A stretch of DNA of 64,000 bases from 34-65-8 sp964516135 (GTDB lineage Bacteria; Pseudomonadota; Alphaproteobacteria; Sphingomonadales; Sphingomonadaceae). Where the stretch lies: the NCBI GenBank assembly GCA_964516135.1, contig CAZEWN010000008.1:38230-102229 (forward strand), written 5' to 3'. Made by a program: the position numbers and the translations under genes. Below the pieces are notes generated by a model. The model saw only the letters and a list, made by a program, of their open reading frames with translations. It had not been told where the DNA came from and searched no databases. How positions within the stretch are numbered: the stretch's first letter is position 1; every line of letters starts with the position of its first letter. This document shows positions 7,771 through 15,900 of this stretch, piece after piece.

Positions 7771-9813
7771 TTGAGCGTATCGCGTAACGGCAGTTTCATC
7801 GCCAGGGGGTGGCGCAACGTGCGCGAGGCGGGGCCGCGTCGTCTCGCGCTGACGGGCGTGCTGCTGATCCTGGCGTTGTTGCTCGCGCGCCATGGCTGGC
7901 TCGTACCCGGTGTCGCCGAAGCCGAGCGTGAACTTTACGATTTTCGCGTGTTCGTCGAAGCGGACCGCAACGCCATTGCCCAGGACGAACGCGTGGTCAT
8001 GGTGGTGTTCACCGACCAGACGTTGATCGCCGCACGCAAGCGCTCCCCGCTCGATCGCGGCATCATCGCCCGCGCGCTTCGCACCCTCGACGCCATGGGT
8101 GCGAAGGCGATCGGGATCGACATCCTGTTCGACCAACCACAGGACGAGGATGAAGAATTGCTCGCCACCCTGCGCGCAATGCAAACCCCGGTTGTGGTTG
8201 CTTACGCGGATACCGAGCACAATGCCGACAATATCGGGTTCGAGCAGGAACAGTTCCTGCGGCAATTCCTCGACCGGTTGCAGGGGAGCAACGCCCAGGC
8301 TGGCAGTGTCAAGCTGAGCGATTCCTTTGGCACCACGCGATTGTGGCCACAGATCATCCCCGACCAGCCTCCTCTGCTGGGGCGTGTCATGCTGGAAGCC
8401 GCGGGAGAGGGCGGTAAAGCCTTGCCCGGCTACGAGGGGCCAATCCGTTACCGACTGCCGCGCGATGCCAGTCGACCAGTGTTCGCCACACTGCCGATCG
8501 ATACTTTTTCCGATCCGGCACTGACGGAAATTCCCGAGCTTGCCGCCGCGCTGACGGAACAGGTGCGCGGCAGATACGTGCTGATCGGCGGCGACATTGT
8601 CGATGTCGACCGGCTGGCCACGCCGCTGACGCAAGCGATGGGCACGCCGGAACCGCCAGGTATCGAATTCCACGCCACGGCGATCGCCCAGATGCTCGAT
8701 GGCAAGGCCCTGCCCGCTCCGCTGCCCGTCACTTTGTGGATCTTGTCGGCGCTGGTCATCGTGATGGCCGTGCTGACCGGACTGCTCGAATGGGGCAGCT
8801 GGCGCATCTACGCGTTGCTGGCGTTGCAATTCCTGGTCATGCTGGGGGTGCCGGTCATCATGCAATTGCGGCACGTCGATACATACGGCGTCCCGGCGGT
8901 TGGCTGGCTGCTGGGCTGGATCGCCGCGTTCACCGCGGTTACCTCCGCCGCGCGGGCCTCTGGCGCGGTGCAGCGCAATTTCGCGCAAGGCGCGCTCGGA
9001 AAATACCTGCCGCGCGAGATGGCGCAAGAAATCATCGAGAACCCCAAGCTGCTGTCGCTTCACGGCGAGAAGAAGCAGATCTTTGTGCTGTTTTCCGACC
9101 TCGAGGGCTTCACCAAGATGAGCCATGCGCTCGAGCCGGAAATGGTCGCGCGGCTGCTCAATCGCTATCTCGAGATGCTCAGCAAGGTCGTGCTCGACCA
9201 TGGCGGGGTGATCGACAAGTTCGTCGGTGATGCGGTGGTCGCGTTCTGGGGCGCCCCGATTGCCCGGCCCGATGATGGCGCGCGCGCGGCCCGCGCCGGC
9301 TATGCGATATGGCAGGCGGGCGAGGCGTTCCGGGCTGAGGTCGCCGCGATGGACTCGGGATTGCCAAGGATCGGCAAGACCCGCGTCGGCCTGCATTATG
9401 GCGAGGCGGTGGTCGGCAATTTCGGCGGTGACAGCCGCATCCAGTACACGGCGCTGGGCGATTCGATGAACACCGCCGCCCGTCTCGAATCCGCCAACAA
9501 GGAACTTGCATCGAGCGTGATGGCGAGCCGCGAGTTCGTCGAAAAGGCGGGATTGGACTGGTGGCGACCCATGGGCCGCGTGCTGCTGCGCGGTCGTGCC
9601 AAACCAGTCGAAATATTCGAGCCCGCGCCCGATTTTCCCGTCGAGGACCGCCGTGCGCTGGCCCAGGCGGCGATTTTGGCGGACGGCGATCCGGCCGAAG
9701 CGGCACGCGTGGTGGCCGCGGTGGCCGCGCGACATCCGGATGACAGTGCCCTCGGCAATCTGCTACAAAGGCTCGGCAACATGGGTGAGGGGAGCGCGTA
9801 TGTTCTCGGTTAG
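7771..9813 (+). CDS. CHASE2-domain class III adenylate/guanylate cyclase
   Basis: The 680-residue membrane sensor has a transmembrane helix near residues 26-41, a periplasmic CHASE2 domain (about 45-310) containing GAKAIGIDILFDQP and GRYVLIGGDIVDVD, three further helices (about 318-395) and a cytoplasmic class III cyclase domain (about 425-600). Both metal-binding aspartates are present, in LFSDLEGFTKM (D443) and KFVGDAVVAFWGAP (D487), and YTALGDSMNTAARLE supplies the transition-state residues, so it should be active. The start is TTG 7771, preceded by GGGAGGG. It is first in a plus-strand operon with multiheme cytochromes; a FecR-like gene overlaps its end by 14 bases. Specificity for ATP rather than GTP is inferred. 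Confidence 0.9.
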   Translation: MSVSRNGSFIARGWRNVREAGPRRLALTGVLLILALLLARHGWLVPGVAEAERELYDFRVFVEADRNAIAQDERVVMVVFTDQTLIAARKRSPLDRGIIARALRTLDAMGAKAIGIDILFDQPQDEDEELLATLRAMQTPVVVAYADTEHNADNIGFEQEQFLRQFLDRLQGSNAQAGSVKLSDSFGTTRLWPQIIPDQPPLLGRVMLEAAGEGGKALPGYEGPIRYRLPRDASRPVFATLPIDTFSDPALTEIPELAAALTEQVRGRYVLIGGDIVDVDRLATPLTQAMGTPEPPGIEFHATAIAQMLDGKALPAPLPVTLWILSALVIVMAVLTGLLEWGSWRIYALLALQFLVMLGVPVIMQLRHVDTYGVPAVGWLLGWIAAFTAVTSAARASGAVQRNFAQGALGKYLPREMAQEIIENPKLLSLHGEKKQIFVLFSDLEGFTKMSHALEPEMVARLLNRYLEMLSKVVLDHGGVIDKFVGDAVVAFWGAPIARPDDGARAARAGYAIWQAGEAFRAEVAAMDSGLPRIGKTRVGLHYGEAVVGNFGGDSRIQYTALGDSMNTAARLESANKELASSVMASREFVEKAGLDWWRPMGRVLLRGRAKPVEIFEPAPDFPVEDRRALAQAAILADGDPAEAARVVAAVAARHPDDSALGNLLQRLGNMGEGSAYVLG

Positions 9814-10528
9814 AAAGGTCTCGATCGCGTTCGCGCTCGCTATCGCGGGTGTGGGGATGGGTTGCGGCACCGCCGCACACGCCGGGGTGGTCGTCTCCGC
9901 CACTGGCCCGTCAGCCGCGCAGTTTCCGACCGGCCGGAAGCTCGATGACAATTCTCGCATTGTGCTCAAGGATGGCGACCGCGTCACGGTGCTGACAGCC
10001 AAGGGGACGCGCGTGATCAGTGGCGCCGGAACGCATCAGGTCGGCGGCGCGGGCGCCAGCAAGCGCTCGACCTTCGCGGTGCTCACGCGGCAGCGGGCCG
10101 GCCAACGCGTACGCACCGGGGCGGTGCGCGGTGGGCCAACGACCGCCACCACCAACCGTCGCAATCCGAACCTGTGGTATGTCGACGTATCACAGGCCGG
10201 AACGATCTGCGTCGCCGATCCCGCCGCGATCCGCTTGTGGCGGCCCTCCGCGCAAGGCGAAACCACGCTGGTCATCGCCCGGGCCAATTCCTCCGAGCAC
10301 AATCATGTGTCGTTCGCCGCCGGCACCGCTGATGTCGCTTGGGATCGGGAGCGAATGCCGCTGGTGGAAGGCGCGACCTATGTCCTTTCGGGGCCCGACG
10401 GCGCGGAACGTGAAATTCGCTACACCATGCTCGGCACCGCACCCGACGATCCCGAGGCGCTTGCTGTCTTGCTGATCGAGAAGGGCTGCACCGCACAACT
10501 GGACCTCTTGACCGCTGCGATGAGCTAG
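9800..10528 (+). CDS. FecR-domain periplasmic protein
   Basis: This 242-residue protein starts with a signal peptide (cleavage likely after AAHA, near residue 28), followed by a FecR-like beta domain (LDDNSRIVLKDGDRVTVL) that resembles the domain found next to CHASE2 cyclases in many proteobacteria. The start ATG lies inside the end of the cyclase gene, preceded by GAGGGGAG, so the two are probably translationally coupled. A role as periplasmic ligand or partner of the CHASE2 sensor is inferred from context. The rest of the protein has no domain I recognise. Confidence 0.75.
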   Translation: MFSVRKVSIAFALAIAGVGMGCGTAAHAGVVVSATGPSAAQFPTGRKLDDNSRIVLKDGDRVTVLTAKGTRVISGAGTHQVGGAGASKRSTFAVLTRQRAGQRVRTGAVRGGPTTATTNRRNPNLWYVDVSQAGTICVADPAAIRLWRPSAQGETTLVIARANSSEHNHVSFAAGTADVAWDRERMPLVEGATYVLSGPDGAEREIRYTMLGTAPDDPEALAVLLIEKGCTAQLDLLTAAMS

Positions 10529-10663
10529 CGAACAAAGGCGCCACGAACCGGGTCGTATCGCGGCGAGTCCCAAAAAGGAACACCGCGACCGGGCGATGAA
10601 CGCCCTTGAGGGGACGGCTAGCGACGGTGGCCAGCGGGCTGCCCACGCAACGGGGACGGGTAC

Positions 10664-12073
10664 ATGGGGACGTGGTTCGACCGGGCCAGATGGAGGATGC
10701 CGCGCCATGGCGGGCGCCGCTGGGCGTGGTCGTTCGCCGCGCTGGCCTTCATTGCGCTGTTGGTCGAACCCCAAACCATCGGCCATGCACAGGGCGGCAG
10801 CGCGGCGCGATTTGAAGGCGTTGCGAGTTGCGCTGGGTCAACATGCCACGGGAGGGCCGAAGGTAACGGCGCGGTCGTGCGGCAGGACGAGATCGCCACC
10901 TGGCAGGAACCGAGTTCGGTCGCAGGCGCGCACAGCCGCGCCTTTGCCGTGCTGGCCGGGCCACGCGGCAAGGCGATTGCCGCAAGTCTGGGCCTGGGCG
11001 CGGCAACATCCGCCCCGGCCTGCCTTGGTTGCCACGCCACTTACGAACCGCAGGCGGCCAAGGGTGCGCGCTTCCAGCTGTCGGATGGGGTGGGGTGCGA
11101 GAGCTGCCACGGCGCGTCGTCAGGCTGGCTCGCGGTCCACTACGCTAAGCCGGCCACACATGCCTCCAACGTGCGGGCGGGTCTTACTCCGCTGCGCGAC
11201 CCGCAAGTTCGCGCAAAGGTCTGTCTCGATTGCCATTACGGCAGCACGGCCACCGGCCAGTTCGTGACCCACGCGATGATGGCCGCGGGCCACCCGCGCG
11301 TATCCTTCGAGCTCGACCTGTTTTCCGCGCTCCAGCAGCATCACGACGAAGATGCCGACTACGCCGCGCGCAAGGGCGGACGGACGGACAACGTGCGCCT
11401 TTGGGCGGTCGGCCAGGCGGAAGCGGTTGCGCGCGCGACCGACCTGTTCGCGCGGCCCGGCTTCGGCACCGACGGGGTGTTTCCGCAGTACTATTTCTAC
11501 GACTGTCATAGTTGCCACCGCGCAATCAACGACGGGCCGCAACGGCGCCTGACCTTCGAAACCAATCCCGGCCGCCCGATCCCGTTCGGAATGGCGCCGT
11601 TCAACGACGAAAACGTGATCATGCTATCGGCAGTGGCCAGGGCCTTCGCGCCAGGCCGCGCGACGCAGTTCGATGCCGCGAGCCGCGCGTTTCACGCAGC
11701 GATGGGCGAAGGACGCGCCGAAGCGGTAGCTGCTGCGCACCGCCTGCGCGGCGAGGCGGCGGCGCTGTCGGATGCGCTGGCCGCGCGCGGCTATTCCGGC
11801 GGCGATGCCTTTACCGTGGTCCAGGCAATCGCGGACCGAACGCTGACACCAAGGTTCACCGACTATGCCGGCTCGGCCCAGGCGGTGATGGCGGTCGATA
11901 CACTGCTCAATGCGATGGTCCGCGACGGGCGCATCACGACCGGGGCAGCAGCAGGCATTCGCGCCAGTGTGAACCGCGCCTATGGTGCGGTGCGGAGCCC
12001 CGAAAGCTACAATCCGGCCACGTTCCGCGCGGCGCTGGGCGAGGCGACGGGCGCGATCGGAGCGCTGCGCTGA
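10664..12073 (+). CDS. Five-heme cytochrome c (c554-like), periplasmic
   Basis: The 469-residue protein has a signal peptide ending near HAQGG (residue 43). It carries four CxxCH motifs at about residues 120, 145, 187 and 281, plus an unusual CX4CH (CAGSTCH, residues 56-62) at the N-terminus. The SCAGSTCHG start and the arrangement CLGCHATY...CESCHG...CLDCH resemble cytochrome c554-type multiheme proteins. The C-terminal 180 residues are helical and lack hemes. It should sit in the periplasm and move electrons. Its stop overlaps the start of the next lipoprotein by one base. The substrate or partner is unknown. Confidence 0.85.
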   Translation: MGTWFDRARWRMPRHGGRRWAWSFAALAFIALLVEPQTIGHAQGGSAARFEGVASCAGSTCHGRAEGNGAVVRQDEIATWQEPSSVAGAHSRAFAVLAGPRGKAIAASLGLGAATSAPACLGCHATYEPQAAKGARFQLSDGVGCESCHGASSGWLAVHYAKPATHASNVRAGLTPLRDPQVRAKVCLDCHYGSTATGQFVTHAMMAAGHPRVSFELDLFSALQQHHDEDADYAARKGGRTDNVRLWAVGQAEAVARATDLFARPGFGTDGVFPQYYFYDCHSCHRAINDGPQRRLTFETNPGRPIPFGMAPFNDENVIMLSAVARAFAPGRATQFDAASRAFHAAMGEGRAEAVAAAHRLRGEAAALSDALAARGYSGGDAFTVVQAIADRTLTPRFTDYAGSAQAVMAVDTLLNAMVRDGRITTGAAAGIRASVNRAYGAVRSPESYNPATFRAALGEATGAIGALR

Positions 12074-14049
12074 TGCGAAGAGCGGTCGGCCTGCTCGCCG
12101 CCATCGCGCTGGTATCGTGCGGCGGTGGTGGCGGCGGTTCGGTGCCGCCAAGCGGCGGGGCGACGCCGACCCCCAGCCCCACCCCGCCGGCAAGCGGTCG
12201 CATGTTCGCCGATCCTGTTCAGGCCGCCTTGACCACCGCAGATGTCGAGCGCGTGCTGGCGCAGGCGGTGGGCGAGGCGCAGCGGCGCGGCCGGCCAGCG
12301 ACCGTGGCGGTGACCGACCGGGTCGGCAACGTGCTCGCGGTCTTCGCGATGACTGGCGCACCAGCCGCGACCACCATCAGCCGCCGCCAGATCGGCGGCG
12401 TGGCGGCCGCGAGCGAAGCGATCGGCCTGCAGGGCGCGAGGGTTCCGTCAGCCGCGGCCGCCATCGCCAAGGCGATCACCGGCGCCTATCTTTCCAGCAG
12501 CGGCAACGCATTTTCCACCCGTACGGCAAGCCAGATCGTGCAGGAACATTTCCCGCCCGCGCCGACCACCGAAGGCCTGGAAAGCGGCCCGCTGTTCGGC
12601 GTCCAGTTCAGCCAGCTCCCGTGCTCCGACCTCGCCGCCCGACTAGGAGACGGGACGATAGGCCCGAAACGCTCACCGTTGGGCCTCAGCGCGGACCCGG
12701 GCGGGTTTCCCCTCTACAAGGACGGCGTGGTGGTTGGCGGGATCGGCGTGTCGGCCGACGCCGACTACGGCTTCGACCCCAACATCCTCGACGTCGACAT
12801 GTCCGACGAGGAAGCGATCGCGCTCGCCGGCATTCAGGGCTTTGCGCCCTCGGTCGAGATTGTCGCAGACCGTATCCCGGTCGACGGCACGACGCTGCGC
12901 TTTACCGACATGACCACCGGCGATCTCGGCGCGCTGCAATCGAGCTTCGCAGCGGTCGCCGCGTTTGGCGCGCTGGTGCCGATAGCCGGCTATTCCGATG
13001 GGACACTGCGCGCCGGAACCGCCTATGGCAGCGAGGCATCGGGCGTGCGCCCTAGCCGCGCGGCGGAATTTGCCACAGCCGATGCCTATGTCCTTACCGA
13101 CGGCGCAGGGAACAATCGTTATCCGGTGCGCGGCGGCACCGATGCGGCCAGTGTCGCCCAGCCGCTGAACGCGGCCGAGGCGCGCGCGCTGCTCGAAGAA
13201 GCTTTCGCCGTACTGTCGCGCGCGCGGGCGCAGATCCGCCGACCGCTCGACAGCCGGATGCAGGCGACGATCAGCCTGGTCGATACCCACGGCGCGGTCC
13301 TGGGGATCGTGCGTTCGCCCGATGGCCCGTTGTTCGGCACCGATGTGTCGCTGCAGAAAGCGCGCACCGCCGCTTTCCTGTCAAATCCCGCTGCGGCCGC
13401 GCAGCTGACCGCAACGCCTTCACTCGCTGGTGTAACCAACATTGCGGGCTACGTGCAGCGGATGCGGACCTTCCTGTCCGATCCCAGTTCGCTCACCGGA
13501 AATGTCGCCTACGCGGACCGCGCGGTGGGCAACCTGGCGCGACCCTATTTCCCCGATGGCGAAGTTAATCGGCCACCTGGTCCGCTGTCGATAGAGCAGG
13601 CCGCGCGGTTCAGCCCGTTCGCGGTCGGGCTGCAATCCGATCTCATCATCCCCAACCTGCTCCAGCATCTGGCGCACGTGACCAGCGGCGGGGTACAGGC
13701 CGATACCCCGCGCAGCTGCACCCAGGTGCCCGATGCGCCCGGCGGCGGGCGTCGGATCGCCAACGGAGTGCAGATCTTCCCCGGCTCGGTCCCGGTCTAT
13801 CGCGGCAATGTGCTGGTCGGCGGAATCGGCGTGTCGGGCGACGGCATCGACCAGGACGACATGGTCGCGTTCCTCGGCACGCACAATGCCGGCCAGCGCG
13901 CGGGCGGGGTCGGCAATGCGCCGTTCGAGGTCCGCTCCGACCGGGTGGTGGTCAATCTGGCGGGCGCGCAGGTGCGGCTGCGTTATGTCAGTTGCCCGTT
14001 CGCTCCGTTCCTGGGCGACCCCGTACAGAACGTATGCCAGGGATTGTAG
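12073..14049 (+). CDS. Lipoprotein with two HbpS/GlcG-like (heme-binding type) domains
   Basis: The 658-residue protein has a lipobox (ALVSCGG, lipid cysteine near residue 17) and a low-complexity Gly/Pro/Thr linker, so it is probably membrane-anchored and faces the periplasm or outside. Two modules of the HbpS/GlcG fold follow: the first begins near ALTTADVERVLAQAV and contains GVVVGGIGVSAD; the second begins near LNAAEARALLEEAF and contains NVLVGGIGVSGD. Members of this family bind or degrade heme or bind corrinoids; here, between cytochrome genes, heme binding is plausible but not shown. The start ATG overlaps the upstream stop. Duplication of the domain in one lipoprotein is unusual. Confidence 0.75.
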   Translation: MRRAVGLLAAIALVSCGGGGGGSVPPSGGATPTPSPTPPASGRMFADPVQAALTTADVERVLAQAVGEAQRRGRPATVAVTDRVGNVLAVFAMTGAPAATTISRRQIGGVAAASEAIGLQGARVPSAAAAIAKAITGAYLSSSGNAFSTRTASQIVQEHFPPAPTTEGLESGPLFGVQFSQLPCSDLAARLGDGTIGPKRSPLGLSADPGGFPLYKDGVVVGGIGVSADADYGFDPNILDVDMSDEEAIALAGIQGFAPSVEIVADRIPVDGTTLRFTDMTTGDLGALQSSFAAVAAFGALVPIAGYSDGTLRAGTAYGSEASGVRPSRAAEFATADAYVLTDGAGNNRYPVRGGTDAASVAQPLNAAEARALLEEAFAVLSRARAQIRRPLDSRMQATISLVDTHGAVLGIVRSPDGPLFGTDVSLQKARTAAFLSNPAAAAQLTATPSLAGVTNIAGYVQRMRTFLSDPSSLTGNVAYADRAVGNLARPYFPDGEVNRPPGPLSIEQAARFSPFAVGLQSDLIIPNLLQHLAHVTSGGVQADTPRSCTQVPDAPGGGRRIANGVQIFPGSVPVYRGNVLVGGIGVSGDGIDQDDMVAFLGTHNAGQRAGGVGNAPFEVRSDRVVVNLAGAQVRLRYVSCPFAPFLGDPVQNVCQGL

Positions 14050-14054
14050 CGCCC

Positions 14055-15899
14055 ATGTCCCCGCTCGTCCTGCCGATGATGCTTCAGCCGGTTGCCGCCA
14101 TGCCGCCGCCCGAACCGGCAGTGCAGGAGGCGCCACCCGAACCCGACTGGGACGAGGCCGAGCTGCCGCCGGTCGACAACGAATCCATCGAAGGCCGCCG
14201 CCGCCCCGGCTATCTGGGTGATCTGCCTGCGCCGGTCCGGCAGCTCAACGAAGGCGCCGTGCGGGCACCGCCGCCCGAAGCCTTCCCAACCGACCAGCTC
14301 CCCGTGCCCGACCGCTGGCGCCTGATCGAGAGCCTGGGGCTGGTCAAGGAACGCTGGTGGGACCCGTACAACCAGAACACCTACAAGGGCGACCGGCCGA
14401 TCAACCCGGTCAAGGTTCCGTGGCTGCCGATCAAGGGCAAGGACTGGTTCTTCATCGTCAACGCGATCAGCGACACCGTGTTCGAGCCGCGCACCTTTCC
14501 CACCCCGGTGGGCGTGCAGACAACCGAGGACCCGGACCGGATCGATGTGTTCGGCAACAGGGCCAGTATCGTTGCCGCGCAGACCTTCATTGCCGGGTTC
14601 GCCCTGCTCAAGGGCAACACCGCCTACAAGCCGCCCGACGTCGAATACCGCCTGACGCTGGCCTACAACGTCAACCATGTCGATGTGCCCGAACGCCGCG
14701 TACTTTTTGTCGAGCCGTCGAAGCCCTCGCACCGCACCGACCATTTCCTGGGCGTGCAGGAGGCGTTCTTCGACTATCACATCCGCAACACGTCCGACCG
14801 CTACGACTTCGACAGCTTCCGGATCGGCATCCAGCCGTTCCAGAGCGATTTCCGCGGGTTCCTGTTCAACGACAACCAGCTGGGGCTGCGGTTCTTCGGC
14901 ACGCGCGACAACAACCGCTTCCAGTACAACGTCGCCGCGTTCTGGCGGCTGGAGAAGGACACCAATTCCGGCCTCAATGCGATCGTGCAGAAACCGCGCA
15001 GCGATTTCCTGTTCGTCGCCAATGCCTATCGCCAGGATTTCCTGATCCCGTCGCTGACCAGCCAGGTGACGGTCGCGTACAACATGAACCGCGAGAAGAA
15101 CGACGTGGAGGTCGATCGCAACGGATTTCCGGTGCGGCCCGCGCTGCTCGGCGACCTGCGCGGGCGCGAGTACGACGTGGTCTATCTCGGCTACAACGCC
15201 GACGGCCGGATCGGGCGGGTCAATGTCACGGCCAGCGTATATGGTGCGCTGGGGGAGGACCGGAACAGCCTCTTCACCAGCCGCAAGGCGCAGATCCGCG
15301 CCTTCTTCGCCGCCGCCGAGGTGAGCTACGACCGCGACTGGATGAGGTTCCGCCTGTCGGGCGCCTATGCCAGCGGCGACGGCGATCCCTATGACGACAA
15401 GGAAACAGGATTCGACGCGGTGTTCGAAAACCCTGTCTTCGCCGGGGCGGACACGAGTTACTGGATCCGGCAAACGATCCCGTTCGCAGGCGGGGGGCGC
15501 GCGATCAGTGTCAACGGCCGCAACGGTATCCTCAATTCGCTACGCAGCTCGAAGGAGCAGGGGCAATCCAATTTCAACAATCCCGGCCTGATGCTGGCCG
15601 GCGCGGGTGCGGATTTCGACCTGACGCCGGAATTTCGCCTGTCCGCAAATGCCAATCACCTGTGGTTCGAGAATACCTCGACCCTGCAAGCACTCCGCAA
15701 TGAGGGTACGATACCCAGGGACATTGGCTTCGATCTGTCCACCGCCGCAATCTGGCGGCCCAAGGCAACGCAAAACATCGTGATGCGGCTAAGCGGCGCG
15801 GCGCTGGTCGCGGGGGATGGTTTCACCGACCTTTTCGATAACCGGGCGAAATCGAAAACCTACTATTCGATTCTCGCCAATGTGACGCTGGCCTACTGA
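14055..15899 (+). CDS. Predicted outer-membrane beta-barrel protein in multiheme operon
   Basis: I do not recognise the family by name. The protein (614 residues) has a short N-terminal hydrophobic segment, a proline/acid-rich linker, then about 450 residues with alternating polar and hydrophobic residues typical of beta strands (for example YDVVYLGYNADGRIGRVNVT), many aromatic residues and a C-terminal tyrosine after NVTLAY, as expected for an outer-membrane barrel. No heme motif is present. It begins five bases after the preceding stop and ends one base before the decaheme gene. ATG 14034 is an alternative start. A role as the porin of a porin-cytochrome conduit is inferred from position and fold only. 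Confidence 0.65.
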   Translation: MSPLVLPMMLQPVAAMPPPEPAVQEAPPEPDWDEAELPPVDNESIEGRRRPGYLGDLPAPVRQLNEGAVRAPPPEAFPTDQLPVPDRWRLIESLGLVKERWWDPYNQNTYKGDRPINPVKVPWLPIKGKDWFFIVNAISDTVFEPRTFPTPVGVQTTEDPDRIDVFGNRASIVAAQTFIAGFALLKGNTAYKPPDVEYRLTLAYNVNHVDVPERRVLFVEPSKPSHRTDHFLGVQEAFFDYHIRNTSDRYDFDSFRIGIQPFQSDFRGFLFNDNQLGLRFFGTRDNNRFQYNVAAFWRLEKDTNSGLNAIVQKPRSDFLFVANAYRQDFLIPSLTSQVTVAYNMNREKNDVEVDRNGFPVRPALLGDLRGREYDVVYLGYNADGRIGRVNVTASVYGALGEDRNSLFTSRKAQIRAFFAAAEVSYDRDWMRFRLSGAYASGDGDPYDDKETGFDAVFENPVFAGADTSYWIRQTIPFAGGGRAISVNGRNGILNSLRSSKEQGQSNFNNPGLMLAGAGADFDLTPEFRLSANANHLWFENTSTLQALRNEGTIPRDIGFDLSTAAIWRPKATQNIVMRLSGAALVAGDGFTDLFDNRAKSKTYYSILANVTLAY

Positions 15900-15900
15900 C

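Noticed and set aside
7579..9735. Long open frame opposite the cyclase gene
   Set aside because: Arg/His/Gln-rich shadow translation without motifs, fully inside a well-supported cyclase.
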